From Desulfuromonadaceae bacterium (GTDB lineage: Bacteria; Desulfobacterota; Desulfuromonadia; Desulfuromonadales; UBA2294): a stretch of 64,000 bases of DNA. Both the position numbers and the translations under genes were made by a program. Shown here piece by piece: positions 43,030 to 53,029 of the stretch (within the stretch, counting starts at the first letter, position 1; each line of letters starts with the position of its first letter). The stretch spans positions 5,676 through 69,675 of the forward strand of contig JAGXHN010000011.1 of NCBI GenBank assembly GCA_024636225.1, read 5' to 3'. The notes under the pieces were generated by a model that was given only the letters and a program-made list of their open reading frames with translations, did no database searches and was not told where the DNA came from.

Positions 43030-45483
43030 TTAGTTGTTTTCGAGATCGAGGCGAAAAAAATCACGCGCTTTCGGTCTGTTCTCTTCCATGGCGTAGCGAG
43101 TTGGTGCCGTCCCCGGCGCAAAGACCTCGATAGTGGTGTTTGATGAATCCTCGGGCGCAAGCAGACCGGTAGTTATGTCGACGGGATGAAATTCAATCTG
43201 ATCCGGAATCGAAAAATCGAGCGGTTCCATATCAGCAACCGCTCGCTCCATAAAATCGACCCAGGCCGGAGCAGCCGCCCTGGAACCGGTTTCACCGGTG
43301 CCGAGCGGGCGCTCAAGATCATAGCCGACCCATGAAACAGCGACCAGTTGCGGAACAAATCCGGCAAACCATGCGTCTTTGAGATCATTTGTTGTGCCGG
43401 TTTTGGCAGCGACTGGCCGATTCAATCTTTTTGCCCGTCCCCCGGTCCCGTTCTGTACAGCACTCTCAAGCAGGTTACTCACCAGATAAGCGGTACTCGG
43501 GGAGATGACTCGCTCACGCGACAGATTGATCAAGCGCTGGTTTTGACCGACCCCATCCGGAAAATCAGATGGATCGATCGATTCAATCACCCGCCCGTCC
43601 CGATCAACAACCTTGACGATATAGGATGGCTGGATCCTGATGCCACCATTGGCAAAGACGGTATAGGCGGTTGCCAATTCCAACGGGGTCACGGCTGATG
43701 AACCGAGACCCAAAGTTAAATCGTTTGCCAGATCAGAGGTTATGCCGAGTTTCTGGACGTAGTTGGCGGCGTATTTAACGCCTATATCTTCAAGAATTTT
43801 GATCGTAATAACGTTGTAGGATTTAGCCAGCGCCGTGCGCAGTGGTGTCGGCCCGTAAAATTTATCAGAATAGTTTTTGGGCTTCCAGGCGGTCTCCAGA
43901 CCGGAGGTTGATTTCTCTTTGTATATCAGTGGCGTATCGAGAATGACCGTTGCCGGAGTATATCCTTTATCGAGGGCTGCAGCATAGATCAGCGGCTTGA
44001 AGGCCGATCCGGGAAGGCGGCGAGCCTGCAGTACGCGATTGAACTGGCTTTCGAAAAAATCGTAACCGCCGACCATCGCTTTAACCAGGCCGGTCTGCGG
44101 ATCGAGAGCGACCAGAGCACCCTGAGCGAGCGGAGTCTGTTCCAGATTTAACAATAAATTCCCGTCAGCAGAAATCTCTTCAATTCGAACCTTCAGGAGA
44201 GAACCGAGCGGAAGACGTTTGACTGGCACTTCCGGATCGCGGGTTGGCTCAATCTTGTTGTCGACAACCTTGATGTTTCCGGCCCAGGTCAGGGACGAGA
44301 GTTGAATTGATCCGGACAGATTCCCGACGCGCAGCAGCAACTGTTCCTCGTTGCTGTCGATCAGAACCGCGTCGATCAGATCGCCTGAGCTTGGCGGGTT
44401 TTCTTTTAGGGCTTCTGTTTGCTCAAGCAGAAACGCTTCTGTCTCTGCTCCGGTCAAAACCTGCTCCGGCCCTCTGAAACCGAGACGCTTATCATGTTCA
44501 TGCAGGTTGTTTCGGACAGCTATCTGGGCTGACTCCTGCATGCTGGTACTCATGGAGGTATAGACAGTCAATCCCTGGGTTTCCAGAATATCCTGACTGT
44601 AATTGGTCTCGAGATAACGGCGAACCTGTTCGGTGAAATAGTATGCTTTGGCAATATGTGCATTGAATCTCGGTTTGATGATCAGAATTTCTGCTTCTGC
44701 TGCATCCGCTTCATCCCGAGAGATATACCCTTCATCAACCATCCGTTTAAGAACATATCTCTGGCGTGTTTTTGCTTTATCATAATGGTTGTAGGGGGAA
44801 TAACGACTCGGAGCCTGCGGCAGCCCAGCGAGAATTGAACTTTCTCCCAAGGTCAAATCTTCGACATTTTTATCAAAATAATTTTCAGCCGCGGCCTGAA
44901 CACCATAAGCGCGGTGACCGAGATAGATTTGATTCAGATAGAGATGAAGAATCTCTTCTTTGGAGAGAGCCTGCTCCATTCGCCAGGCGAGAATCGCCTC
45001 TTTGAACTTGCGCTTGAATTTTTTTTCCGGCGAGAGGAGAAGACTTTTGGCGACCTGCTGGGTAATGGTGCTCCCCCCCTGAACGATCCCGCCGGCGAGG
45101 ATATTTTTGATCGCTGCCCGCAGGATGGAGGTGAGATCAACTCCGGAATGCTGAAAGAAGTTGGAATCCTCGGCAGCGACAAAAGCCTGAATCAGCTGCT
45201 TCGGCATCCGCTCGATCGGGACGAGAATGCGTCGTTCGCGGGCAAATTCAGCGATCGTTGTCCCCTCGTCACTCAAAACTCTGGTGATAATAGGAGGGCG
45301 ATAATCGGCTAGAGTCTCGACTCGCGGCAAGCTGCCGGAGATATAGAGGTAGGCGCCAACCAGCGCAAGAATACCGGACAGACAAACGATAGCAAGGATG
45401 GTGAAAAAAAGACGAGCCAATCGTTTAAAAGGCCACAACTGCCAATTTTTAGAATCATTATCCATAACGTGGAAAGATAGCAT
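43030..45483 (-). CDS. Class A penicillin-binding protein (PBP1A type)
   Basis: Bifunctional peptidoglycan synthase. Membrane anchor at about residues 24-48. The glycosyltransferase domain has EDSNFFQHSGVD and GGSTITQQVAKSLLL. The transpeptidase domain has SAFKPLIYAAAL (SxxK serine), a serine-asparagine motif in KSYNV, and KTGTTNDLKDAWF. An OB-like insert precedes the transpeptidase, as in PBP1A. 817 residues; ATG at 45465 (six codons in) is an equally possible start, as neither has a clear ribosome site. Convergent with nth. Confidence 0.94.
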   Translation of the reverse strand: MLSFHVMDNDSKNWQLWPFKRLARLFFTILAIVCLSGILALVGAYLYISGSLPRVETLADYRPPIITRVLSDEGTTIAEFARERRILVPIERMPKQLIQAFVAAEDSNFFQHSGVDLTSILRAAIKNILAGGIVQGGSTITQQVAKSLLLSPEKKFKRKFKEAILAWRMEQALSKEEILHLYLNQIYLGHRAYGVQAAAENYFDKNVEDLTLGESSILAGLPQAPSRYSPYNHYDKAKTRQRYVLKRMVDEGYISRDEADAAEAEILIIKPRFNAHIAKAYYFTEQVRRYLETNYSQDILETQGLTVYTSMSTSMQESAQIAVRNNLHEHDKRLGFRGPEQVLTGAETEAFLLEQTEALKENPPSSGDLIDAVLIDSNEEQLLLRVGNLSGSIQLSSLTWAGNIKVVDNKIEPTRDPEVPVKRLPLGSLLKVRIEEISADGNLLLNLEQTPLAQGALVALDPQTGLVKAMVGGYDFFESQFNRVLQARRLPGSAFKPLIYAAALDKGYTPATVILDTPLIYKEKSTSGLETAWKPKNYSDKFYGPTPLRTALAKSYNVITIKILEDIGVKYAANYVQKLGITSDLANDLTLGLGSSAVTPLELATAYTVFANGGIRIQPSYIVKVVDRDGRVIESIDPSDFPDGVGQNQRLINLSRERVISPSTAYLVSNLLESAVQNGTGGRAKRLNRPVAAKTGTTNDLKDAWFAGFVPQLVAVSWVGYDLERPLGTGETGSRAAAPAWVDFMERAVADMEPLDFSIPDQIEFHPVDITTGLLAPEDSSNTTIEVFAPGTAPTRYAMEENRPKARDFFRLDLENN

Positions 45484-45602
45484 AAGCAGAGATGCTCAGG
45501 CAATGTTTTAGCTTGTCCTCTCTCGGGGCTGTGCTATATTTGCGACAGATTTATCCATAGATTAAAAAATAGTGTAATATGTAAGAGTTTTTTGGAGACG
45601 AT

Positions 45603-45932
45603 ATGTTTCGATATTTTAAACAGATGTTTCTGTCAGCGGTCTTTCTGTTGACCGGTTGTGCGATGTTTTCTGCGTGGCATAGAATTCCGGCCCCCGAGGG
45701 ATGCAGTGAGTGCCATCAGACTTCAATCAATGCCGATTGGCAGGTTCTTTACAAAACGGTTGATTTAAATGATGAGACCGGAAAATTGTCCTGGCAGCAG
45801 CCCTCGTCAGTCGAGCCGGAACCGGCCCCGCAGGAACAACGGGAATTGACGAATCAGGCTTGCTTCAAGTGTCATCGAAGCCCGGATAAAGAACATAAAA
45901 AATATCAGGGGAGTTATCGTCATCGTCAGTAA
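45603..45932 (+). CDS. Dihaem c-type cytochrome lipoprotein
   Basis: 109 residues. A lipoprotein signal ends in LLTGC with lipidated Cys19. Two CxxCH haem-binding motifs follow, CSECH at 34-38 and CFKCH at 87-91, separated by a Pro/Glu-rich stretch. A small periplasm-facing electron carrier or redox sensor, in keeping with an iron- or sulfur-reducing lifestyle; no partner genes are adjacent. A DnaA-box-like TTATCCATA lies upstream at 45551-45559. Confidence 0.85.
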   Translation: MFRYFKQMFLSAVFLLTGCAMFSAWHRIPAPEGCSECHQTSINADWQVLYKTVDLNDETGKLSWQQPSSVEPEPAPQEQRELTNQACFKCHRSPDKEHKKYQGSYRHRQ

Positions 45933-45981
45933 CACCCCTGCACTGAAAAGAGAAGGGGTTGTCACTGAAAAAGAGGTAGAT

Positions 45982-47433
45982 ATGGGTTATCGTCACACAA
46001 AAATAGTCGCAACCGTTGGCCCCGCCTGTGAATCAGAAGAGATGTTGTCCGCTTTGATGACGGCCGGGACAGATGTTTTTCGCCTCAATTTTTCACATGG
46101 GGGGCAGGATCAGAAGCGGGCAATTATTCAACGTATCCGAAGAATCTCCGGGGAGATGAAAAAAGCGGTTGCGATTCTCGGTGATCTGCAGGGGCCGAAA
46201 ATCAGGGTTGGTAAGCTGGAGAATGATGGTCTGGAGCTGGTCGTTGGCCAGGTTGTGGCAATTTCGCCAACAGTCAAATCGAACCGACCCGACTTGATCC
46301 CGACCACCTATCAAAATCTCCCGCAGGATGTTAAGCCAGGAGATCAGATCCTGCTCGATGACGGTCTGCTTGAACTAAAGGTCCTTGCGGTTGAGGGTGA
46401 TGAAGTTCGCTGTCATGTCGTCGTCGGTGGTCTGCTCAAGAACAACAAGGGGATCAATCTCCCGGGGGTCGCGGTCTCGGCACCGGCATTGACGGACAAG
46501 GATAATGATGACCTGAACTTTTGCATACGTGAAGAGGTCGATTATCTCGCTTTGTCCTTTGTCCGCTCTGCAGCCGATGTTAACGATCTGAAGCGGCGCT
46601 TATTCGCCGAAAATTCGCTTATCCGGGTGATCGCCAAAATTGAAAAACCTGAGGCGGTTGAGGATTTCGATGCGATACTGGCAGCCTCGGATGGGATTAT
46701 GGTCGCCCGTGGTGATCTCGGAGTTGAGATCCTGCCGGAGAAGGTGCCATTGATCCAGAAGCGGATTATTCGCGCCTGCAACGCCGCTGGCAAGCCGGTG
46801 ATTACCGCCACCCAGATGCTGGAAAGCATGATCAGTCACCCGCGCCCGACGCGCGCCGAAACCTCGGATGTCGCCAATGCGATTCTCGATGGGACCGACG
46901 CCATTATGCTCTCCGGTGAGACGGCAGCCGGGAAGTATCCGATTGAAGCGGTGCGTCTCATGGTGCGAGTAGCCGCTGATATAGAAGGTGATCGTCAGCT
47001 CTGGCCGCAGACCTATCAGCGACTGAGTGAGACCGGTAGTTTTCGCTGGTTGCCGGATGCGATCGGTCAGGCCGCCTGCCGAGTTGCCGAAATGGTCGGT
47101 GCGGCGGCGATTCTCGCTTTTACCCAGACCGGCAGTACTGCCGCTCTGGTCGCTAAATATCGACCGGAATTACCGGTTTATGCAGTGACTCCGTCACAAT
47201 CGGTACGCAGACGAATGGCTCTCTATCGAAGCGTCCGTTCACTGCGGGTCGATATCGAAGGAGACACCGAAGCCCAGATTCGCTCCGTTGAACAGACTGT
47301 GCTTGCAGCGGGGGTTCTGAAGCGCGGTGACGTGGTGGTTATTACCATGGGGAGCCCGGTTTCAGATGCCGGGACAACCAATCTTATGAAAGTCCACCGC
47401 CTCGGCACCGGTGACTTTTTCGAGGTCTATTGA
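45982..47433 (+). CDS. pyk: Pyruvate kinase
   Basis: Last step of glycolysis, PEP plus ADP to pyruvate plus ATP. N-terminal [10 protein letters not shown], the active-site lysine segment [18 protein letters not shown] and the signature [18 protein letters not shown] with [13 protein letters not shown]. 483 residues, standard. It begins in the same direction as the following queC, only 4 bases away. Confidence 0.96.
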   Translation: MGYRHTKIVATVGPACESEEMLSALMTAGTDVFRLNFSHGGQDQKRAIIQRIRRISGEMKKAVAILGDLQGPKIRVGKLENDGLELVVGQVVAISPTVKSNRPDLIPTTYQNLPQDVKPGDQILLDDGLLELKVLAVEGDEVRCHVVVGGLLKNNKGINLPGVAVSAPALTDKDNDDLNFCIREEVDYLALSFVRSAADVNDLKRRLFAENSLIRVIAKIEKPEAVEDFDAILAASDGIMVARGDLGVEILPEKVPLIQKRIIRACNAAGKPVITATQMLESMISHPRPTRAETSDVANAILDGTDAIMLSGETAAGKYPIEAVRLMVRVAADIEGDRQLWPQTYQRLSETGSFRWLPDAIGQAACRVAEMVGAAAILAFTQTGSTAALVAKYRPELPVYAVTPSQSVRRRMALYRSVRSLRVDIEGDTEAQIRSVEQTVLAAGVLKRGDVVVITMGSPVSDAGTTNLMKVHRLGTGDFFEVY

Positions 47434-47437
47434 GATA

Positions 47438-48127
47438 ATGAATAAAAAAGCGGTCGTACTCTACAGCGGCGGGCTCGATTCGACAACCTGTCTGGCCATC
47501 GCCAAAAGCGAAGGGTTTGAACCGTATGCCCTCAGTTTTGATTACGGTCAGCGTCATCGGTATGAACTGCAGCTGGCCCGAACCGCTGCGCCACATGCCG
47601 GCGCCGTTGAGCACCGGATTGTGCAGATCGATCTGCGACAGTTCGGCGGCAGCGCATTGACCACCGATATTGCGGTTCCGAAGGATCGATCGGTCGATAG
47701 CGAAATTCCGGTCACATACGTGCCGGCGCGCAACACAGTGTTTCTCTCTTTTGCGCTCGCCTGGGCTGAAGTGATCGGCGCCTCGGATATTTTTATCGGG
47801 GTCAATGTCCTCGATTATTCCGGTTACCCTGATTGCCGTCCGGAATTTATCGCTGCATTTGAGAGGATGGCCAATCTCGCGACCCGTGCCGGAGTGGCAG
47901 GCGTCTCTCTGCAGATTCATGCCCCCCTGCAGCACTTAACCAAGGCGCAGATTGTTCGTCGCGGACTCGAACTGAATGTCGATTATGCTTTGACACTCTC
48001 CTGTTATGATCCGACGCCACAAGGCTTGTCATGTGGACATTGCGACTCCTGCCAGCTGCGATTGAAGGGGTTTGCCGAGGCCGGGGTGGTCGATCCGATT
48101 TTTTATGTCGACGGAGAGTGTCTATGA
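47438..48127 (+). CDS. queC: 7-cyano-7-deazaguanine synthase
   Basis: Makes preQ0 from 7-carboxy-7-deazaguanine, ATP and ammonia, for the queuosine base of tRNA. ATP pyrophosphatase loop SGGLDSTT (residues 9-16), FDYGQRH, the [13 protein letters not shown] segment, and four cysteines near the C-terminus binding zinc ([20 protein letters not shown]). 229 residues from the ATG at 47438. It overlaps folE2 by ATGA, marking a queuosine-precursor unit. Confidence 0.95.
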   Translation: MNKKAVVLYSGGLDSTTCLAIAKSEGFEPYALSFDYGQRHRYELQLARTAAPHAGAVEHRIVQIDLRQFGGSALTTDIAVPKDRSVDSEIPVTYVPARNTVFLSFALAWAEVIGASDIFIGVNVLDYSGYPDCRPEFIAAFERMANLATRAGVAGVSLQIHAPLQHLTKAQIVRRGLELNVDYALTLSCYDPTPQGLSCGHCDSCQLRLKGFAEAGVVDPIFYVDGECL

Positions 48128-48900
48128 GTATGCCCGACCTGCAGAACCGACCGGACGTTCGTAATATTTCCATCGACAAAGTCGGTGTAAAAGATATCCG
48201 TTATCCGATTGTGGTTCAGGACAAAAATCGTGATCGGCAGAGCACCGTTGCCCGGATCAATATGTATGTCGACTTGCCGCATCACTTCAAGGGGACGCAC
48301 ATGAGCCGGTTCATCGAAATTTTGAACCAGTATCATGGTGAAATCAGCATCGAACGGATGGATACGATCCTTCAGGGGATGAAGGATCATCTTGAAGCGA
48401 GTCGCGCACACCTGGAATTCGATTTCCCGTATTTTATCGAAAAACAGGCGCCGGTCTCTAGAGCCCGCAGTTTAATGGAGTACCAATGCCAGATGATCGG
48501 AAGTCTCGGGGAGAGTAGTGATTTTATTCTCGGTGTCACCGTTCCGGTTACGTCGCTTTGCCCTTGTTCCAGGGAGATCAGTGCTCGCGGTGCCCACAAT
48601 CAGCGGAGTGAAGTCAGTGTACAGATCCGCTACAGCGAGCATGTCTGGATCGAGGATCTGATTGAGTGGATCGAGTCGTGCGCCAGTGCGCCGGTCTATT
48701 CTCTGCTTAAGCGTGAAGATGAGAAGGCCCTCACAGAGCAGGCCTACGATAATCCGATGTTTGTCGAAGATATCGTTCGGGAGGTGACACTGAAGTTGAG
48801 TGCGGTTCCAAGGATCACCTGGTTCAAGATCCAGTGTGAAAATTTTGAATCGATTCATAACCATTCAGCTTATGCCCAGGTCGAGCGAAAGAGCGGTTGA
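48124..48900 (+). CDS. folE2: GTP cyclohydrolase IB (FolE2)
   Basis: Converts GTP to 7,8-dihydroneopterin triphosphate, the first step of both folate and queuosine synthesis. [11 protein letters not shown] contains the metal-binding cysteine (C146) characteristic of the FolE2 type, and the C-terminal HNHSAYAQ is the conserved tail. 258 residues. The ATG overlaps the queC stop, so GTP cyclohydrolase supply is linked to queuosine synthesis here. FolE2 tolerates metals other than zinc, unlike FolE. Confidence 0.95.
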   Translation: MSMPDLQNRPDVRNISIDKVGVKDIRYPIVVQDKNRDRQSTVARINMYVDLPHHFKGTHMSRFIEILNQYHGEISIERMDTILQGMKDHLEASRAHLEFDFPYFIEKQAPVSRARSLMEYQCQMIGSLGESSDFILGVTVPVTSLCPCSREISARGAHNQRSEVSVQIRYSEHVWIEDLIEWIESCASAPVYSLLKREDEKALTEQAYDNPMFVEDIVREVTLKLSAVPRITWFKIQCENFESIHNHSAYAQVERKSG

Positions 48901-48905
48901 GAGCT

Positions 48906-48914
48906 TGTGGATAA
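48906..48914 (-). promoter_or_regulatory. Isolated perfect DnaA box
   Basis: TGTGGATAA, the exact complement of TTATCCACA, in the 77-base gap after folE2. A related TTTGTGGAAA follows at about 48915. It lies about 19 kb from the origin; by chance a 9-mer occurs every 130 kb or so per orientation, so it may or may not be functional. Confidence 0.45.
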
Positions 48915-48977
48915 GTTTGTGGAAACGGTGGATATCTTACGATAGTTTCAGATGTTACGTATTTTTAAGATATATCA

Positions 48978-49625
48978 ATGAAGCCGTCTCTCGGTATTTT
49001 GGTTAAGGAACCGATCCCCGGTCAGGTCAAGACCCGCCTCACTCCCCCTTTAACCGCGGATCAGGCGGCAGAGCTTTACCGGGTCGCCCTGCACGAAACA
49101 GTCGAACGGATGCAGACTGCCGACTACGATGTCGTCCTGTTCTGTTCCGGCGGTCAAACCTATTTTGAAAATTTTTTTCCGCAACTGCTCAGCATTCCAC
49201 AGTGCGAGGGTGATCTCGGTGCACGAATGACGGCTGCACTCGACCGGCTGCACAAAAGTCGACCGGCTGCAGCGGCGCTGATCGGCAGTGATAGTCCAGA
49301 CCTCCCTCTGGCGCTGATCGATGCGGCTTTTTTCACACTTAAAGAGAACGATGTGGTGACGATCCCGGCCAGCGATGGCGGTTATGTTTTGATCGGCAGC
49401 TGTCACCTGCATCCGCAGCTTTTTCAGAATATCGACTGGAGTACAGACCAGGTTCTGACGCAGACCCGGCAGAGAGCCGTAGCAGCCGGTCTGGTTTATA
49501 CTGAATACGGTAAGTGGGAGGATATCGATGATCTCGTGAGCTTGCAACGCCTGCTGGTGCGCTCGCCCGACTCGAAAACCGCCAGATATGCCCGGCAGCA
49601 GTTAAGTCAATATATTAAAGTCTGA
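48978..49625 (+). CDS. DUF2064 / TIGR04282-type nucleotidyltransferase-fold protein
   Basis: 215 residues. N-terminal LVKEPIPGQVKTRLTPPL, GDLGARMTAAL and GSDSPDLPLAL match the family of glycosyltransferase-A-fold proteins whose members include CofC and arsenosugar-pathway enzymes. ASDGGYVLIG and a C-terminal WSTDQVLTQT are also typical. The actual substrate is unknown; the neighbours (folE2, tol genes) give no clue. It has no signal peptide or membrane segment. Confidence 0.85.
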   Translation: MKPSLGILVKEPIPGQVKTRLTPPLTADQAAELYRVALHETVERMQTADYDVVLFCSGGQTYFENFFPQLLSIPQCEGDLGARMTAALDRLHKSRPAAAALIGSDSPDLPLALIDAAFFTLKENDVVTIPASDGGYVLIGSCHLHPQLFQNIDWSTDQVLTQTRQRAVAAGLVYTEYGKWEDIDDLVSLQRLLVRSPDSKTARYARQQLSQYIKV

Positions 49626-49708
49626 TCTGTGGTCTGAATGTCCATGGACTGTTTGTAAAAGTCTGACCGATATTTTCGGTTATCACGTAACAAAGAAGGA
49701 GGTCTGTT

Positions 49709-50377
49709 TTGGATCTGATATCGAGTGCCGGTCTCGTGGTTAAACTGGTTCTGTTGGTGCTGGTTTACTTCTCGGTTGTCTCATGGACCATTATTTTTTT
49801 TAAGCTTTTGAGCATTCATCGGGCCAGTCGTGATTCAGAACGCTTTCTCGATTTTTTCTGGAGCAAGAAACGATTCGACCTGATCCAGCAAGGGGTTGGA
49901 GAGTTTGCGGCCTCACCGCTCACCGTGCTGTTTCGTGATGGTTATCAGGAACTCCTCCGGGGACAGAAAAAAATTGAAAAAGGGGGGGATGAACCGGTCG
50001 CTGATCTTGGTCGGGCTGAAAATGTTGCCCGCTCCTTGCGTCGTGCCACAACGCAAGAGACCCAGCGCCTCGAAAAATACTTGTCCTTTCTTGCCACCAC
50101 CGGTTCGACCGCTCCGTTCATCGGTCTGTTCGGCACCGTCTGGGGGATCATGAATTCTTTCCGTAGTATCGGTCAGAGCGGCAGCGCTTCTTTAGCGGTT
50201 GTTGCCCCCGGGATATCCGAAGCGTTGGTCGCTACGGCGATCGGACTGGTGGCCGCCATCCCGGCGGTGGTCGCTTACAACCATTTTGTCAACAAGGTCA
50301 ATATACTGACCGGAGAAATGGACAATTTTTCGCAGGAGTTTCTCATTATCGTTGAACATATGGGACGGAGAAGCTGA
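49709..50377 (+). CDS. tolQ: Tol-Pal system proton-channel subunit TolQ
   Basis: Inner-membrane protein, 222 residues, with three membrane helices (about residues 12-32, 128-155 and 165-190), the first leading into a large cytoplasmic part. TGSTAPFIGLFGTVWGIMNS and GISEALVATAIGLVAAIPAV are the signature TolQ/ExbB helices. The start is TTG at 49709 with AAGGAGG at 49696-49702. First gene of a complete tol-pal operon that couples the proton-motive force to outer-membrane constriction at division. Confidence 0.94.
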   Translation: MDLISSAGLVVKLVLLVLVYFSVVSWTIIFFKLLSIHRASRDSERFLDFFWSKKRFDLIQQGVGEFAASPLTVLFRDGYQELLRGQKKIEKGGDEPVADLGRAENVARSLRRATTQETQRLEKYLSFLATTGSTAPFIGLFGTVWGIMNSFRSIGQSGSASLAVVAPGISEALVATAIGLVAAIPAVVAYNHFVNKVNILTGEMDNFSQEFLIIVEHMGRRS

Positions 50378-50803
50378 ATGGATATCGGCCGTCGCGATAA
50401 CAACCGCGGACGCAAAACCTTATCGCAGATCAACGTCACACCGTTTGTCGATGTGATGCTGGTGCTCCTGATCATCTTTATGGTGACCGCTCCGATGCTC
50501 GATCAGGGGTTTGATATCGATCTTCCCGAGGTTGCCGATTCTCCCGGAATCGTCAGCAAGGGGGAACCGCTGCTGGTGACAATCGACAGAAAAGGGGCGA
50601 TCTTTGTCGGCCGTTCTACCGTCAATGATCCGGGTAAACTCGTGCCACTTTTGCAGCAGATCATGAAAGAGCGCAAAGAGAAAGAGGTGCTGCTCGAAGC
50701 CGACAGCAACGTCGCTTACGGCCGTGTCATGCAGGTGATGGCCGCTATCCGCAAGGCCGGCATCAACAAGGTCGGTATGGTCACCCAGCCCCCGAAACCG
50801 TAA
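50378..50803 (+). CDS. tolR: Tol-Pal system protein TolR
   Basis: 141 residues: short cytoplasmic N-terminus, one membrane helix (about 22-40) containing the essential aspartate in VTPFVDVMLVLLIIFMV, and a periplasmic domain. The start codon follows the tolQ stop directly. Forms the ion-conducting complex with TolQ. Confidence 0.94.
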   Translation: MDIGRRDNNRGRKTLSQINVTPFVDVMLVLLIIFMVTAPMLDQGFDIDLPEVADSPGIVSKGEPLLVTIDRKGAIFVGRSTVNDPGKLVPLLQQIMKERKEKEVLLEADSNVAYGRVMQVMAAIRKAGINKVGMVTQPPKP

Positions 50804-50834
50804 TCTGCAGTCGCATGGAGAGACCCAACCCGGC

Positions 50835-51638
50835 ATGAGCGGGAATCGTTACATACGTCGCGGCAGACCGATACAAGAGCCGAAGATTGGCCGGATGCTT
50901 CTGGTTTCTCTCGGTCTGCATCTGTTGCTGTTCCTTATCTTTTCCGGTGGTCTCGTCTTTACGGGCGAGCGTAATCAGCGCCCGGTCTACTATGTCGACC
51001 TGACCCGGATGCCGGTGGCCAATCCCCAGGCTGGTCGGCCCGATGCCAGACCGAAACCGGTAAGCAAAGAGGTCAAGAAACCGGCGCCGGTAAAAATAGA
51101 TAAACCTGCAGAAAAAAAACCGGCCCAACCGGTGCAAAAGCCGGTCAGCAAACCGCCGCCCGAAGTTGTCAAGCGAGTCGATCCTGCGGTCAGTGCCGCG
51201 GAACTTGAAAGAAAACTGGCAGCAATGAAGCGTGAGAATGAACGCGAAGCTCTCAAAGATAAATTGGCGGCTCTCGCCTCTGGCGACAGTCGTGAAGAGG
51301 ATGCACTTGCCAGCGACGCACCGCTCGGCATGCCGGACGGGCAGGGGGACGAGGCCGGAGTCGAACAACTTGTCTGGCTTAAAGCGTTTATCAAGAGCAA
51401 TTGGAGTCTCTCCGAGTATATGCTCGCTCGCACCGACGTTGAAGCGACCGCCTGGGTGATCTATAACAAGGAGGGGCGGCTGGTCGACTTTTCCCTGCAA
51501 AAAGCTTCGGGGGAGAAGGTGTTTGACGAATCGATCAGGAGCGCAATCCTGAAATCGAAGCAGCTCGAATTTGCGCCCGGTTTTGCTAATCAGAAAATAG
51601 CCATAATTTTTAACCTTAGAGACTTACAGGATCGCTAA
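50835..51638 (+). CDS. tolA: Tol-Pal system energy-transducing protein TolA
   Basis: 267 residues: one N-terminal membrane helix (about 17-40), a Pro/Lys-rich stretch (KPAEKKPAQPVQKPVSKPPP-like), a helical charged segment, and a C-terminal TonB-like domain ending IAIIFNLRDLQ. The helical domain is much shorter than in E. coli TolA (421 residues). 31 bases after tolR, in the expected order. Confidence 0.9.
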   Translation: MSGNRYIRRGRPIQEPKIGRMLLVSLGLHLLLFLIFSGGLVFTGERNQRPVYYVDLTRMPVANPQAGRPDARPKPVSKEVKKPAPVKIDKPAEKKPAQPVQKPVSKPPPEVVKRVDPAVSAAELERKLAAMKRENEREALKDKLAALASGDSREEDALASDAPLGMPDGQGDEAGVEQLVWLKAFIKSNWSLSEYMLARTDVEATAWVIYNKEGRLVDFSLQKASGEKVFDESIRSAILKSKQLEFAPGFANQKIAIIFNLRDLQDR

Positions 51639-51641
51639 TCG

Positions 51642-52928
51642 ATGCGTTTACTGATATTTGCATTTTTGTTCATGTTCACGGCTGCAGCCCAGGCCCAGCA
51701 GATCGAGATCAGCGCACCGGGGCAGCAGACGATCCCGCTTGCCCTGACCCGTTTTTTACCGCAGAGCGCAACAGATGATCCGAAGATCGCGCTTGAAATT
51801 GAAGCGGTGTTGCGTAATGACCTCAATTTTTCCGGCATCTTCGATCTGATCGATCCGGCCGCTTTTCTTTCCGATGCCGGAAAGGTCGGTCTGCTCAGCA
51901 TCGATGTCGATTTCGAACAGTGGCGGATGCTTGGCGCCGAGAGCCTGATCAAGGGGACCTATGCGGTGCATGGTGATTCTCTGGTCATCGAGGCCCGCCT
52001 GTTTGATGTGCAGCGCCGCCAGCTCTCCACCGGTCGGCGTTATGTCGGTCAGGTGAAAGATATACGCCGCATCGCCCATAAATTTGCCGATCTGGTTCTC
52101 GAAGAGCTGACCGGCATTCCCGGACCGTTCAATACCAAGATCGCTTATGTCTCTGATCGCACCGGCAAGCGCGAACTCTACATGATGGATAGTGACGGCT
52201 TCGGCGATTTGCGGCTGACCAATCATCGCAGTATCGTTCTCAATCCGGATTTTACACCGGACGCCAAACATATTGTCTACACCTCCTATAAAAACGGCAA
52301 CCCGGATCTCTTTCGGCAGGAGTTGAGCAGCGGTCGCGAGACAATCCTGTCGGCGCGCAAGGGGCTCAATGTCACCGCCCGCAATGAACCGAAAGGGGAT
52401 GGTCTCGCCGTAGCGCTTTCCGTCGATGGTAATTCCGAGATTTATAAACTCGGCAACAGCGGTCAGTTGCAAGGCAAGTTGGCCAGTTCATGGGGGATCG
52501 AGATCAATCCGACCTGGAGTCCGGACGGGAAGAAGATCGCTTTTGTTTCTGATCGTCAGGGAAATCCGAACATATTTATCTCAGATGTCGGGAGTAAAGA
52601 TGGTGTGCGATTGACCCACAACGGAAAATACAATACCAACCCGGCCTGGAGTCCGCGTGGCGATCGGCTCGCATTTACACGGTTGCAGGATGGCTTTTTC
52701 GATATCTACACGATTCATCCTGACGGGAGCGACGAGCGCCGTCTCACCTTTGGTCACGGAAATAGCGAACATCCGGCCTGGAGTTCGGACGGCCGGTTTC
52801 TGGTCTACACCTTTGATCAAAGCGGCCGTAAAACAGTTCGGATCATGCGTGCTGACGGGAGCGGAATTCACCAGCTTTCACCACCGGGGGTCGATGCTCA
52901 GCAACCGGCCTGGTCGCTGCAATGGTAA
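51642..52928 (+). CDS. tolB: Tol-Pal system periplasmic protein TolB
   Basis: 428 residues with a signal peptide (cleavage near AAAQAQQ), an N-terminal anticodon-like domain and a six-bladed beta-propeller marked by repeats such as NPTWSPDGKKIAFVSDRQG, NPAWSPRGDRLAF and HPAWSSDGRFLVY. It links TolA to Pal. Three bases after tolA. Confidence 0.95.
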   Translation: MRLLIFAFLFMFTAAAQAQQIEISAPGQQTIPLALTRFLPQSATDDPKIALEIEAVLRNDLNFSGIFDLIDPAAFLSDAGKVGLLSIDVDFEQWRMLGAESLIKGTYAVHGDSLVIEARLFDVQRRQLSTGRRYVGQVKDIRRIAHKFADLVLEELTGIPGPFNTKIAYVSDRTGKRELYMMDSDGFGDLRLTNHRSIVLNPDFTPDAKHIVYTSYKNGNPDLFRQELSSGRETILSARKGLNVTARNEPKGDGLAVALSVDGNSEIYKLGNSGQLQGKLASSWGIEINPTWSPDGKKIAFVSDRQGNPNIFISDVGSKDGVRLTHNGKYNTNPAWSPRGDRLAFTRLQDGFFDIYTIHPDGSDERRLTFGHGNSEHPAWSSDGRFLVYTFDQSGRKTVRIMRADGSGIHQLSPPGVDAQQPAWSLQW

Positions 52929-52934
52929 AGATAG

Positions 52935-52962
52935 TTGTTTTTTCCCTCTTGTTCTGTATAAT
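52935..52962 (+). promoter_or_regulatory. Possible promoter for pal
   Basis: A perfect TATAAT at 52957-52962 with a weak TTGTTT 16 bases upstream, in the 101-base gap between tolB and pal. Would allow extra pal transcription, as is usual for this abundant lipoprotein. Confidence 0.4.
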
Positions 52963-53029
52963 CACATGTGTTGAATTGTTAGAATTTAAGCTGTTCAGGT
53001 TTCGTTAACATTAAAGGAGAGATCAAAGA

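Noticed and set aside
47438..48127. A preQ1 riboswitch before queC
   Set aside because: queC starts 4 bases after pyk and there is no room for an aptamer.
50781..51500. 239-codon minus-strand open frame
   Set aside because: Antisense to tolA; low-complexity translation derived from the Pro/Lys-rich region.
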